DNA of 64,000 nucleotides from Microbacterium sp. No. 7 (GCF_001314225.1 NZ_CP012697.1:868001-932000), one strand, 5' to 3'. Counted from the first letter of the stretch, positions 1-8,990 are shown. The notes: generated by a model from the sequence alone, not told the origin. Program-made: numbers and translations.

Positions 1-38
1 CGCACGATCGGCATGGCAGCACGCGCGGGAGACGGATC

Positions 39-1790
39 GTGAACCAGCAGACGGCGAGCTCTGCGCCCCGCGCACGCCACGGGGTGCAGTTCGCCACCGA
101 CGCGCTCGCCTGGGCCCTCTCGCTCGTCGCGGCCGAGGCCCTGCGCCACGAGTTCGACCTCGCCCGCGTCGCGTGGGCGCCGCTGGCCGTCGTGATCGTC
201 GCGGCCGTGCTCGTGCAGCTCGCCGCGGGGTGGGCGACGCATCTCTATCGCGGTCGCTACACGGACGGCAGCTTCGAGGAGGTGCGGGCGCTCATGGGCG
301 CCGTCGGCCTCACGACGGCGCTCGTCGCCGTTCCGCTGCTCGTGCTCCCGGCATCCCTGCACGTGTCGCGCAGCGTCGTCCTCATCGCCGCGCCCATCGC
401 CTTCGTGCTCATGCTCGCGACCCGCTACGTGCGGCGCCTCGCCTGGGAGCGCGACCGCCGGCCGACGACGTCGGCGACGCCCGTCGTCATCTTCGGAGCG
501 GGGGATGCCGGATCGCGCCTCGTCAAGGCGCTCGCGGGCGACGCGGAGTCGCCGTTCCGCATCGTCGGCATGCTCGACGACGATCCCGCGCGGCGGAACG
601 CGCAGGTGCGCTCGGTGCGCGTGCTCGGCACGCTCGACGACCTGCCGCAGGTCGTCGCCGACACCGACGCCGAGGCCGTGATCGTCGCCATCGGCCAGGC
701 GACCGCCGAGCTCATGCGCCGCGTGCACGACGTCGCGGGCGAGGCCGGCGTGCGCGTGAAGGTCATGCCCCCGTTCGGCGAGATCCTGAGCAACAAGAAC
801 CGCGTCGCCGACCTGCGCGACATCTCGATCGAAGACCTCATCGGCCGCCAGCCGGTCGACACGAACGTGGAGTCGATCGCCGGCTACGTCACGGGCAGGC
901 GCGTCCTCGTCACGGGCGCGGGCGGGTCGATCGGATCGGAGCTGTGCCGTCAGCTCGCGCGGTTCGGCCCGTCGGAGCTGATCATGCTCGATCGCGACGA
1001 GACCGGGCTGCAGCAGACGCAGATCGGCACCTTCGGCCACGGCCTGCTGAACACCCGCGACGTCGTGCTCGCCGACATCCGCGACGCCGATGCGCTGCAG
1101 CGGATCTTCGCCGACCGGCGGCCGGAGGTCGTGTTCCACGCCGCGGCGCTCAAGCACCTGCCGATGCTCGAGCAGTACCCCGACGAGGCCTGGAAGACCA
1201 ACGTGCTCGGCACGCTCAACGTGCTGCAGGCCGCCCGCGCCGTGGGCGTCGGCACCTTCGTGAACATCTCGACCGACAAGGCCGCGAACCCCGCCAGCGT
1301 GCTCGGCCACTCCAAGCGCGCCGCCGAGCGGCTCACGGCCTGGGTCGCCGAGAACGAGCCCGGCAAGCGCTACCTGTCGGTGCGGTTCGGCAACGTCATC
1401 GGCAGCCGGGGATCGATGCTGCCGACGTTCCGTGCCCTCATCGAGGCAGGCAGGCCCGTGACGGTGACCCACCCCGACGTCACGCGCTACTTCATGACCA
1501 TCCCCGAGGCGTGCCAGCTCGTCGTGCAGGCCGGCGGCATCGGCCGCGGGGGCGAGGTGCTCATCCTCGACATGGGGGAGCCCGTGCGCATCCTCGACGT
1601 CGCACGCCGCATGATCGAGCTGTCGGGGAAGGACGTCGACATCGTCTTCACGGGGCTGCGCGAGGGCGAGAAGATGCACGAGGAGCTCGTCGGGCGCACC
1701 GAGCACCTCGAGCGCCCGTTCCACCCCAAGATCTCGCACGCCCGTGTCGAGGCCGCGAGCCCCGACCAGCTCGACCGCGCCGACTGGTAG
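39..1790 (+). CDS. CapD/WbpM-type membrane nucleotide-sugar dehydratase/epimerase
   Basis: Polysaccharide-biosynthesis enzyme of the long CapD/WbpM/PglF form, which acts on a UDP-N-acetylhexosamine-type sugar at the cytoplasmic membrane face. The first ~130 of 583 residues carry several hydrophobic segments. A first nucleotide-binding fold follows (VVIFGAGDAGSRL near 148). The catalytic SDR fold starts with VLVTGAGGSIGSE near 288, with STDKA near 411. The residue that is Tyr in classical SDRs and Met in WbpM-type enzymes is Leu here (VLGHSK). The GTG start at 39 has GGGAGACGG just upstream. The gene lies at the window edge, so its upstream neighbours are unknown. The family is clear; the exact sugar substrate is not. 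Confidence 0.9.
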   Translation: MNQQTASSAPRARHGVQFATDALAWALSLVAAEALRHEFDLARVAWAPLAVVIVAAVLVQLAAGWATHLYRGRYTDGSFEEVRALMGAVGLTTALVAVPLLVLPASLHVSRSVVLIAAPIAFVLMLATRYVRRLAWERDRRPTTSATPVVIFGAGDAGSRLVKALAGDAESPFRIVGMLDDDPARRNAQVRSVRVLGTLDDLPQVVADTDAEAVIVAIGQATAELMRRVHDVAGEAGVRVKVMPPFGEILSNKNRVADLRDISIEDLIGRQPVDTNVESIAGYVTGRRVLVTGAGGSIGSELCRQLARFGPSELIMLDRDETGLQQTQIGTFGHGLLNTRDVVLADIRDADALQRIFADRRPEVVFHAAALKHLPMLEQYPDEAWKTNVLGTLNVLQAARAVGVGTFVNISTDKAANPASVLGHSKRAAERLTAWVAENEPGKRYLSVRFGNVIGSRGSMLPTFRALIEAGRPVTVTHPDVTRYFMTIPEACQLVVQAGGIGRGGEVLILDMGEPVRILDVARRMIELSGKDVDIVFTGLREGEKMHEELVGRTEHLERPFHPKISHARVEAASPDQLDRADW

Positions 1791-1875
1791 GCGCCGGCGC
1801 GCGCAGCGGCCGGTCGCACGTATCGGCATGGTCACGGTGCGCGGCGGCGTCCAGTGCCCTGCCACGCGGCGGCGT

Positions 1876-1881
1876 TAGACT
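1876..1881 (+). promoter_or_regulatory. Candidate -10 box (TAGACT) for the acidic membrane protein gene
   Basis: TAGACT fits the actinobacterial SigA -10 pattern TAnnnT and lies 62 nt before the ATG at 1944. No convincing -35 is visible. The rest of the 1791-1943 gap shows nothing else. Confidence 0.35.
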
Positions 1882-1943
1882 TCCCGTCTGATCAGCAAGG
1901 TCTCGCGGGCGGCACGCCCGTGCCGAACGAAGGAACCACGGCT

Positions 1944-4436
1944 ATGGGCGGCACCGACGATCCCCTCGACAGGGAGGCAGCACGCACGCCTGCCGGAGGC
2001 GACGGCGCCGACGGCGGCCTGCCGCCGATCGACGTCTCGGGCGTCGCGGAGCTGTTCGGCGGGTCGGCGGCCGCCGGCCCCGATGCCGCCCGCGACGACG
2101 GGTTCGGGCTCTTCGACGACGACGGGCTCTTCGACGAGGCGGGGGAGCAGCGCGGCGACGTGGATGCCGGGCTCGCCCTGACGCCGCCGGCGCCGGCCGA
2201 CGATGCGACGGCGGACGCGGTCTCGGCCTGGGCGGCCGAGGTCGCGGCGCGCGCGGCCGATCTGATGGGCGACGGCGCTGCCGCGCCGGCTCCGCGATCG
2301 GCGGCCGCGTGGCAGCGGAACCGCGACGTGCCCGTCTACGACACCGACGACTACGACGATGAGGCGGTCGACGACCCCGCCCCGGTCGACGACGGCGACG
2401 GGCCGGCGGGCGGCATCGCGCCGGTCTCGGCCCTCAGCGCCGCGAGCAGGGGCGACGCGGGGATGCCCGGGAGCGCGGCGTCCGAGGACGAGGGTGCGGC
2501 GGAGAGCGGTGCCGTGGCTGAGAGCCCTGTGGCTGAGAGCGGTGCCGTGGCTGAGAGCCCTGTGGTTGAGATCTCTGAGTCTGAGAGCGCCGTGCCTGAG
2601 AGCCCTGTGCCTGAGAGCGCTGTGCCTGAGAGCCCTGTGCCTGAGAGCGCCGAGGCCGGGAGCGGCGTGTCGGGGAGCGTCGGGGCGCTGCTCGCGGATG
2701 GCGCGGCACTCGCAGCCGCCGATGCGCGGGGGTCCTTCGATGCGCCGGAGCCCTTCGACGGGCCCGAGTCTTTCGACGCGCCGGACTCTTTTGAGGCGCC
2801 CGGGTCCTTCGGGGCGCCTCAGTCCCATGACGGGCCCGAGTCCTTCGACGGGCCCGAGCCCTCCGACGGACCCGACTCCTCTGACGTGCCCGCGCTCGAG
2901 GACGCATCGGCGCTCGAGGACGTCCCGGAGCCCGCGGACGCGCCGGGACCCGCGTGGATGCCGGATGCCGCAGCCGCGCCGCCGTCCGTGACGCCCCCGG
3001 TCGCGCCGCCGGTGCGCGAGGTGCGGCGCCCGACCTTCGACGAGCTGCTGCGCGGCGACGTGCCCCCGGTTGTGCCGCCCGCTGCCGTGACGTCCCCGGT
3101 CGCGCCGCCGGCGTTGCCGCCGCTCATCCCCGTGCCCGCGGCGGCAGAGCCTCCGCTGACCGAGCCGCCGGTGACCGAGCCTCCGGTGGCCGAGCCCGCG
3201 GTGACGGGGCCCGGAACGACGGGGCCGGAGCTCCTGCCTCCGGCCGAGCCCGTCGACGAGGCCGATGCCGCCGGCGAGACGCCCGTGGAGCCGGACGACG
3301 AGGCCGCCATCGCGACGGCCGTGCTCGCGGTCGACGACGTCGACCGCGTCGCGATCGCCGAGCTCGACACGCAGGCCCTGCCGGTGCACGACCTTGCGGA
3401 CGCGCCGCAGACCGAGCTCGTGTTCGAGCAGGTGTCGCCCGAGCGCCCTGACACCGGCGCCGTCCCTGCCCCCGCCGGGCCGGTGCCCGCGCGCACCGCG
3501 CTCGCGGCCGACGAGCCGCCGCGGGGCAACCGCCGGCTCTGGATCGGCATCGGCGCGGGCGTCGTCGCCCTGCTGGCGATCGTGGCCGCGATCGTGCTGG
3601 GCCTGCTCTTCGCCACGCCGCCCTCGACCGCCGAGGCGATGGAGGCCCTCGAGGCCGACGAGCAGAGGCTCACCGCGCAGATCGCGCAGCTCAACGGCGA
3701 GATCGACGCGGCATCCGCCGCCCGCGCCGCGGGCACCGCCGGCGCCGAGACGTTCGCGCAGCCGCTCGCGGGCATGGCCGACGTGAGCGACGAGCCCGCC
3801 CGCGCCGCCGCCGAGCAGGCGCGCCAGACCTACATGAGCGCGCTGGCGGCGGTGACGCTGCCGGCCAGGGTCGACGACTACGTGCGCGCGGAGTTCGACA
3901 CCGAGTCGCCCGAGGCGGTCGACGCCGCCCGCGCGGCGCTCGCCGAGCGGGCGACCCAGCTCGACGGCGTGGCGGAGCAGGTCGCCGCGGCGCGCACGGC
4001 GCTCGAGCAGGCCGACGCGGCCTTCCGCACCGCGATCACGACCTTCACCGCGACGCTGCCCGCGTCGGCCGCGGCGATCGTCGAGCAGAACCCGGATGCC
4101 GACGAGCCGTTCCGCGCGGCCGTGCTCGAGAGTGCCGCGTCTGTCGCCGCGGGGGATCCGTTCGCCGAGGGCGGCTTCGCCACGTGGGAGGCGTACGGCG
4201 CGACCGTCGCCGCCCTGCGCGACGATCAGGAGCGCGTGCGCGCCGAGCGCGAGGCCGAGGAGGCCGAGCGGCAGGAGCAGGAGCAGGAGCAGGGCGGCGG
4301 CGAGACCGTGCCGACCCCCGAGGAGGTCACTCCGGAGCCGACGCCCGAGCCCACTCCGGAGCCCACGCCCGAGCCGACTCCGGAGCCGACCCCCACCCTC
4401 GAGCCCACCGGCGAGACGCCGCCCACGGAGGGGTGA
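1944..4436 (+). CDS. Large acidic, repeat-rich single-pass membrane protein of unknown function
   Basis: Not a family I recognise. The 830-aa product has a long acidic, Pro/Ala/Glu/Ser-rich N-terminal region, one strong transmembrane helix at about 533-556 after a basic GNRR, and a ~230-aa C-terminal part with Ala/Glu-rich likely coiled coil. It ends in a (PEPTPEPT)n tail. Two low-complexity blocks stand out: an AESPV/PESPV block at about 190-235 and about nine hexapeptides of the type xSFDxP at about 263-316. With no signal peptide and a central helix, the acidic part is probably cytoplasmic and the coiled coil and PT tail outside. The ATG at 1944 is preferred to a GTG/TTG-type start further upstream because AAGGA precedes it. 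Confidence 0.75.
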   Translation: MGGTDDPLDREAARTPAGGDGADGGLPPIDVSGVAELFGGSAAAGPDAARDDGFGLFDDDGLFDEAGEQRGDVDAGLALTPPAPADDATADAVSAWAAEVAARAADLMGDGAAAPAPRSAAAWQRNRDVPVYDTDDYDDEAVDDPAPVDDGDGPAGGIAPVSALSAASRGDAGMPGSAASEDEGAAESGAVAESPVAESGAVAESPVVEISESESAVPESPVPESAVPESPVPESAEAGSGVSGSVGALLADGAALAAADARGSFDAPEPFDGPESFDAPDSFEAPGSFGAPQSHDGPESFDGPEPSDGPDSSDVPALEDASALEDVPEPADAPGPAWMPDAAAAPPSVTPPVAPPVREVRRPTFDELLRGDVPPVVPPAAVTSPVAPPALPPLIPVPAAAEPPLTEPPVTEPPVAEPAVTGPGTTGPELLPPAEPVDEADAAGETPVEPDDEAAIATAVLAVDDVDRVAIAELDTQALPVHDLADAPQTELVFEQVSPERPDTGAVPAPAGPVPARTALAADEPPRGNRRLWIGIGAGVVALLAIVAAIVLGLLFATPPSTAEAMEALEADEQRLTAQIAQLNGEIDAASAARAAGTAGAETFAQPLAGMADVSDEPARAAAEQARQTYMSALAAVTLPARVDDYVRAEFDTESPEAVDAARAALAERATQLDGVAEQVAAARTALEQADAAFRTAITTFTATLPASAAAIVEQNPDADEPFRAAVLESAASVAAGDPFAEGGFATWEAYGATVAALRDDQERVRAEREAEEAERQEQEQEQGGGETVPTPEEVTPEPTPEPTPEPTPEPTPEPTPTLEPTGETPPTEG

Positions 4437-4455
4437 CGCCCGCGGCCGCGCGGGG

Positions 4456-5424
4456 TCAGACCGCGACCTCGTGACGGCCGGCGTGTGCGGCCGGGGTGGA
4501 GAAGCGGTAGCTGCTCGGCTGCGCGAAACCCAGCTTGTGGAACGCTCGTCGCAGCGCGATCGCATCGGGGTAGCCGGAGAGGCGGGCGATCTCGTCGAGC
4601 GACAGCAGCTGCCCCTCGGGCGACTGCAGCAGCGACACCGCCGCCATGCCCCGCGCGAGACGGATCTCCTTGGCGAGGGTGCTCCCGGTGCTGGAGAACG
4701 CGCGCTGCAGCGACCGCAGCGAGACCCCGAGATCGTCGGCGATGCTCTGCGAGGTGAGCCGCGGGTCGCGCGAGTATGCGACCAGGTGGTTGCGGGCCTG
4801 CTGCACGAGCTGGCGGGGCGCGGCGATGCGGTTCGTCTCGTCGGTCGGCAGGCCGTGGGTCGCGCCGGTCACGATGATCGAGGTGAGCATCGCGTTCAGC
4901 AGGTTCTCGATGAAGTAGCCGCTGAGGTTCGGCCACGGCGGGCTGACGAGCAGCAGGGTGTCGAGGAAGCCCCAGATGGGCTTGACCAGCTCGTGGTTCG
5001 ACACGACCTTGCGCACGGGGTTCGAGGTGAGACGCCGGAACTCGCTGATCGCGTCGGCGGGGATCACGACCCCCGTCGCCGTGCCGGCGGGCGGCAGGTG
5101 CACCGCGATCCCGTCGGAGACGAGCACCTGGGCGACGTCGCCATCGGGAACGTGCAGCGACGCGCGGCCCTCGCGGCTGACGATCATCCGCTCGTCCTCC
5201 GAGCGGATGAGGAGCAAATGGGTGTCGGCCGAGAACGACTGACTGAGCCGCAGCGTCTCGTCCTGGGCCGTGAACCGGAAGACGTCGATGTCGCCGATCG
5301 CGAGCCCCACGAACGACGAGGATGCGATGCCCCCGTGGGCGTCGCCGTGAAGGCGGCCCCCGACGCGGCCCGTGAACGACGCGTAGGTCGCGATCTTGGG
5401 GGCGAAGGCGTCCTTCGTGCTCAT
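4456..5424 (-). CDS. AraC-family transcriptional regulator
   Basis: DNA-binding regulator of 322 aa. The first ~200 residues look like an AraC-type sensory domain. A double helix-turn-helix follows at about 215-312: SIADDLGVSLRSLQRAF is the first, then IARLSGYPDAIALRRAF and the family-typical GFAQPSSYRF. Its ATG overlaps the stop of the MauE-thioredoxin gene (ATGA at 5421-5424), so the two are translated from one message and the regulator probably answers to, or controls, that redox module. It ends only 19 nt from the convergent acidic membrane protein gene. The inducer is unknown. Confidence 0.9.
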   Translation of the reverse strand: MSTKDAFAPKIATYASFTGRVGGRLHGDAHGGIASSSFVGLAIGDIDVFRFTAQDETLRLSQSFSADTHLLLIRSEDERMIVSREGRASLHVPDGDVAQVLVSDGIAVHLPPAGTATGVVIPADAISEFRRLTSNPVRKVVSNHELVKPIWGFLDTLLLVSPPWPNLSGYFIENLLNAMLTSIIVTGATHGLPTDETNRIAAPRQLVQQARNHLVAYSRDPRLTSQSIADDLGVSLRSLQRAFSSTGSTLAKEIRLARGMAAVSLLQSPEGQLLSLDEIARLSGYPDAIALRRAFHKLGFAQPSSYRFSTPAAHAGRHEVAV

Positions 5425-6416
5425 CGGGGCACCGTCGTCGCGTCGAAGAGCACGTTCTCGACCAGCGTCTCGATCGCGATGCTTCCGGCCGCGGGCCCCG
5501 TCGAGACCCCGGCGACGCCGTCACGGCCCAGGTGCACGGCGCTGGGCACCGTGGAGAGCCCGAGCTCCCGGGCGAGTCGCCCCTCCCTGTCGTGCAGCAG
5601 GAGCGCCCCGAAGGCGGGGAACGCGCTGATCGCCTCCTCGGGCGGGGAGTCGAGGACGAGCCGCACGCGCACGCCGCGCGCGGACAGCTGCGGGATCCAT
5701 TCGGCGATCTGAGGCGTGAGCCCGCGGCAGGCGGCGCACGTCGTGCTCACGAAGAAGAGCACCGACTGCTCCGCGTCGACGAAGCGGCGCACGTCGTGCT
5801 CGGTGCCGAAGATGTCCCGCAGCAGATGCCGTGAGAGCTCGGCGGCGGAGGCCTCCGCCGCCGCACGCGGAGCGTGCGGAGCGCGCGGCGTCAGCGACTG
5901 CAGGGCGACCGCGACCGCGAGGCCCGCCCACAGGAAGAGCCCCAGCTGGAAGAGGGCGGCGTCGGCGCCGAGGTGCGACACGGCCCCGAGGAAGGAGCCG
6001 CGAGGGGCGCCGAGCAGGGCGACGGCCGAGAGGACCACGAGGCTCGCGTTGCGCAGCACGGTCGCCGCCGAGACGGGGGCGCTGTCGATCGCCCCGAAGC
6101 AATGGCAATGGATCTCCTCGGCGAAACGCGATGCGCGGACGATCACGACGAGGAATGCGATGTTCGCCGCCGCGGCGGCCGCGAGAGCGAGAAGATGCAG
6201 CGGCGACGGGCACACGATCAGTGCGATGGCGAGGACGATCTCCGTCGCCGGCCACGCGACCGCGAACCATGGCTGCGAGAAAGGCGAGGGCAGGCGAAGA
6301 GCGGACAATCCCGCGCGGGTGCTGGAGGGGGAAAGGAGCTTCAACAGGCCGCTGATGAGAAAGACCGTCGCCAAAGACAGGATCGCCAGTATATAGACAG
6401 GGGCACTCAAGAACAT
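5421..6416 (-). CDS. MauE-like membrane protein fused to a thioredoxin-like domain
   Basis: Membrane redox protein of 331 aa. The N-terminal half has four hydrophobic segments and the CxCFG-type signature CHCFG at 104-108, as in MauE/DoxX-related proteins that serve disulfide chemistry of exported proteins. After a fifth hydrophobic stretch near 150-175, a soluble thioredoxin-like domain contains CAAC at 227-230 inside FFVSTTCAACRGL. MauE proteins normally lack such a domain, so this resembles an electron-relay fusion. It is first in a two-gene operon with the AraC regulator. The next minus-strand gene upstream encodes a Tat-exported protein that is a possible client; this is inference. Confidence 0.8.
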   Translation of the reverse strand: MFLSAPVYILAILSLATVFLISGLLKLLSPSSTRAGLSALRLPSPFSQPWFAVAWPATEIVLAIALIVCPSPLHLLALAAAAAANIAFLVVIVRASRFAEEIHCHCFGAIDSAPVSAATVLRNASLVVLSAVALLGAPRGSFLGAVSHLGADAALFQLGLFLWAGLAVAVALQSLTPRAPHAPRAAAEASAAELSRHLLRDIFGTEHDVRRFVDAEQSVLFFVSTTCAACRGLTPQIAEWIPQLSARGVRVRLVLDSPPEEAISAFPAFGALLLHDREGRLARELGLSTVPSAVHLGRDGVAGVSTGPAAGSIAIETLVENVLFDATTVPR

Positions 6417-6445
6417 GCGTCGATGAAAGAGTGGAATTAGTGCCG

Positions 6446-6485
6446 CCGATGGGGCGAGAATTCACGGAATCGCTCGCCCCATCGG
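6446..6485 (-). terminator. Hairpin terminator after the Tat-exported protein gene
   Basis: CCGATGGGGCGAG at 6446-6458 pairs perfectly with 6473-6485 (13 bp, 14-nt loop), about 35 nt beyond the stop codon at 6520. There is no T-run, as is usual for high-GC actinobacterial terminators. It lies just before the start of the MauE-thioredoxin gene and probably separates the two units. Confidence 0.7.
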
Positions 6486-6519
6486 TGGCATGGGTTACAC
6501 TTCGCGCTCGATCGTCGGA

Positions 6520-7551
6520 TCAGACGGTCTGGCAGCTGCCCGCGAACAGGCCGCCGACGGTGATGCCCGTGAAGTTGACGCCGGCCGTGTTGTTCGCCGA
6601 GTTGACGTCGGAGCCGATGAACGCGAGGCGCGCGTTGACGCCCACGTTCGCGCCGAGACCCTCGGCGATGAGCTCGATGGGCGTACCCGCGGTGACGTTG
6701 CGCGGAAGCTCGACGATCTTCGCCGACCCGCCCAGGCCGAGCAGGTCGATCATGTTGGCCGCGCCGGAGCTGCCGCCGCCGCTCCACCGCCACTCGCCGA
6801 AGTTGATGTTCGCGACGGCGTTGCTGTACAGCAGGAACTTCGTGCCGGCGGGGATCGTGCCGCTGCCGTTCACGCCGATCTCGAAGCGCGGCGCGCCGCC
6901 GATGATCGTCGGGCACTTGGGGGTGACCTTCACGTCCACGGTCGGGAGCACGGCGGGCTCCACGTGCTGCGTCGCGTCGGAGAAGCAGATGAACGCGCCG
7001 AGGGCGTTCAGCAGGCCCACGCCGCCGGCGGTGAACCCGGCGTTCTGGTCGTTGAGGTCGCTGTCCGGCGTGAGGATGCTGGTCGTGTAGCGGCCGACGA
7101 TGCTCGCGTTGATGCCCGTGATGCCGACCCGGATCCACTCGCCGACGGCGTAGTCGCGCAGCAGGCGGATGCGGGCGGTCTTGCCGCCGAGGAACAGCAG
7201 GCTGATGCCGCTGGGCGTGCCGCTCGTCGACGTGCCGCCCGTGCTGTCGCTGACCTGCCAGCTGCCGATGTCGATGTTGGCGAGACCGCCGGCCTCGACG
7301 TCGATCTCCGTGCCGGCCTTCACCGTGCCCTCGGTGACGAGGTAGCGGAAGCCCGGGGCGCCGCTGCCGGCGATGTTCAGACTGATGAGGTTGCAGTCGA
7401 CGGCCTCCGCCTTCAGGTTGCCCTGAGGGGTCGTGGTGGCGGCCGCGAGCGGCGCGCTGGCGGCCGCGACGATGACGGGCAGCGACCAGGCGGCACCCTT
7501 CACGATGGTGCGGCGATCGACGCCCTTCGCCTCTTCGAATTCGTTGCTCAT
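6520..7551 (-). CDS. Tat-exported protein with two tandem homologous ~120-aa repeats
   Basis: The predicted protein is 343 aa. Residues 1-35 form a twin-arginine signal: DRRTIVKGAAWSLPVI, then a hydrophobic stretch ending ASAPLAAA. The mature part holds two related blocks, near 60-190 and 215-335. Both show a GAPxF opening, GT(V/I)xAGT, then (L/V)ANI(D/N)(I/F)G(S/E)W, a LLxLGGxA(R/K)I core and an AGTPI/VGEWI step, which indicates an internal duplication of a beta-rich domain. The ATG at 7551 is chosen because GGAGGG lies upstream and it puts RR near residue 13; longer upstream starts would bury the signal. No catalytic motif is seen. A structural or adhesive role is a guess. Confidence 0.75.
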   Translation of the reverse strand: MSNEFEEAKGVDRRTIVKGAAWSLPVIVAAASAPLAAATTTPQGNLKAEAVDCNLISLNIAGSGAPGFRYLVTEGTVKAGTEIDVEAGGLANIDIGSWQVSDSTGGTSTSGTPSGISLLFLGGKTARIRLLRDYAVGEWIRVGITGINASIVGRYTTSILTPDSDLNDQNAGFTAGGVGLLNALGAFICFSDATQHVEPAVLPTVDVKVTPKCPTIIGGAPRFEIGVNGSGTIPAGTKFLLYSNAVANINFGEWRWSGGGSSGAANMIDLLGLGGSAKIVELPRNVTAGTPIELIAEGLGANVGVNARLAFIGSDVNSANNTAGVNFTGITVGGLFAGSCQTV

Positions 7552-7742
7552 ATGTTTTGGGCCCTCCAATGGCCTGGGGAGCTTTACTCCCGGCGCTTTG
7601 CTGAGTATTCCCCCGCGGCCTTCGATGAAAGTGCCGCAAGGCTTTTTCATCGTGCACATGCGCGTCGGACGAAGTCCAACCGTGGCGCATACTCTGCCGA
7701 CGGCTGGCGCGTAGTGTGCCGACACGGTGAAGTGAATCGGAC

Positions 7743-7776
7743 ATCCGGCGGTGTCGCCCGCCGGATCGGGTAAAGT
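7743..7776 (+). promoter_or_regulatory. Inverted repeat and -10 box before the HprK-like gene
   Basis: ATCCGGCGG at 7743-7751 pairs with 7758-7766 (6-nt loop) directly ahead of TAAAGT at 7771-7776. That box lies 8 nt before the GTG start at 7785, which suggests a leaderless or near-leaderless message with a possible operator at about -35 to -12. The rest of the 7552-7784 gap is the divergent promoter region for the Tat-exported protein gene. Confidence 0.4.
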
Positions 7777-7784
7777 CACGCGAC

Positions 7785-8930
7785 GTGAATCCCTTTGTGC
7801 TGAGCGTGTATGACGACGTTATCGCGATCGATTTCGACGAGACGGTATCGGAGGACGCTCTCCTGGCCGTCCGCGCGCAATGGGAGCACGCGGCGTCGGA
7901 TGCGACGCCGACCGTGCGCCTCGCCGCGTCGATGGACGTGCGCCGGCCGATGGCCGCGGCGCCGTTCGCGCGGGGCGAGACGGCGGCGGAGCTCGCGCGC
8001 AGCGTGGCCGACGCCCTCGCCAGCATCGCGTCGGTCTCCGCCGCGCCGCCCGTCGAGGACCCCGCGGCGTCGCCGACGCTGCTGACGGCGCGGGCGGCCG
8101 CCCTCGCCCCGCTCGGCGGGGCGAGCGACGGGAGCGGCGCGGCCGTCTTCTTCACGGCCGATCGGCACGCGGTCGCCCGCGGACTCGCCGCAGGAGGCGG
8201 GTCGCCGCAGTACCTCGGGGCCGACGTCGTCGCGCTCGACGCCGAGCGCGGCACCGTGCGCGGGCTCCCCGCGCCCGTGCGAGCGGAGCCGGGCCTCCGC
8301 TCGCCGCTCGCCGCCCCGCGCGCGCTCGGCCTCGTGCCGAGCGCGGCGGAGCACGGCATCGCCGCCGCGGTGCACCTCGTGCACGTGCCGGAGGGGAGCA
8401 CCCGGTGGGAGCCCGCGACGGTGCCGGAGGCCGTGGCCCTCGTGGCGCCGGCGTTCCCCGTCGTCGCGACCCTGCGGCGGCCGCTCACCGCGCTCGCACG
8501 GCTGCTCCAGGGGGTGCCCGTGCTCGCGACGGCGCGGTACGCGCACGAGTCCGATCTGCCGGGCCTGATGCGCGAGATCCTGGAGAGCCCGGCGACGCCG
8601 CGCGGGGAGGCCCGGTCGGTGCCGCACCGGCCGATCGAGAGCGGCGCCGTCCCCCGTTCGGGAGACGTGCGGCGCGCGGCGATGGTCGAGGCGATCGCCG
8701 ACGACGACGTGCTGGCGCTGGTCGACGACCGGTACGAGGTGCGGGCCGTGCGCGGGCTCGCCCTGCCGATCTGGGCGAACGCGGCCTCGTGGATCGGCGT
8801 CGACGAGCTCGCGGCGCGCGTCGTCCGGCTCATCGGAGAGCCCGACGTCCTCGACGGGGGCGACGCCCTCTCGCTCGTGTCGGCGGCCGTCGACGCCCTG
8901 GTCGAGATCGAGATCCTGGTCAGGGTCTGA
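7785..8930 (+). CDS. Degenerate HprK-like P-loop protein fused to a PqqD-like domain
   Basis: The family assignment is tentative. Residues ~95-270 follow the layout of HPr-kinase-like ATPases: a would-be P-loop at 108-135, then QYLGADVVALD at 142-152 where the family has YLxDE/DxVAL, then a LPAPVR turn and a long helical tail. The GxGK(S/T) motif is absent (the region reads GAAVFFTADRHAVARGL), so ATP binding is doubtful. The last ~85 residues (YEVRAVRGLALPIW, then ELAARVV) resemble a PqqD/RRE-type peptide-binding domain. It diverges from the Tat-exported protein gene. The GTG start is supported by TAAAGT 8 nt upstream and the absence of a ribosome site. Confidence 0.5.
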   Translation: MNPFVLSVYDDVIAIDFDETVSEDALLAVRAQWEHAASDATPTVRLAASMDVRRPMAAAPFARGETAAELARSVADALASIASVSAAPPVEDPAASPTLLTARAAALAPLGGASDGSGAAVFFTADRHAVARGLAAGGGSPQYLGADVVALDAERGTVRGLPAPVRAEPGLRSPLAAPRALGLVPSAAEHGIAAAVHLVHVPEGSTRWEPATVPEAVALVAPAFPVVATLRRPLTALARLLQGVPVLATARYAHESDLPGLMREILESPATPRGEARSVPHRPIESGAVPRSGDVRRAAMVEAIADDDVLALVDDRYEVRAVRGLALPIWANAASWIGVDELAARVVRLIGEPDVLDGGDALSLVSAAVDALVEIEILVRV

Positions 8931-8960
8931 CCCGCGACCGCCGTCCGTGCACCGCGGCGT

Positions 8961-8990
8961 TTGGGAAACGGCATCCATCTGTCGTAGGAT
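8961..8990 (+). promoter_or_regulatory. Promoter of the rplM-rpsI operon
   Basis: TTGGGA (8961-8966) and TAGGAT (8985-8990) are separated by 18 bp. The predicted start leaves a leader of about 135 nt before the rplM GTG. Confidence 0.55.

Noticed and set aside
1875-4565. Long minus-strand reading frame opposite the acidic membrane protein gene
   Set aside because: Its arginine/glycine-rich translation is typical of the antisense frame of a GC-rich gene, and codon positions favour the plus strand.
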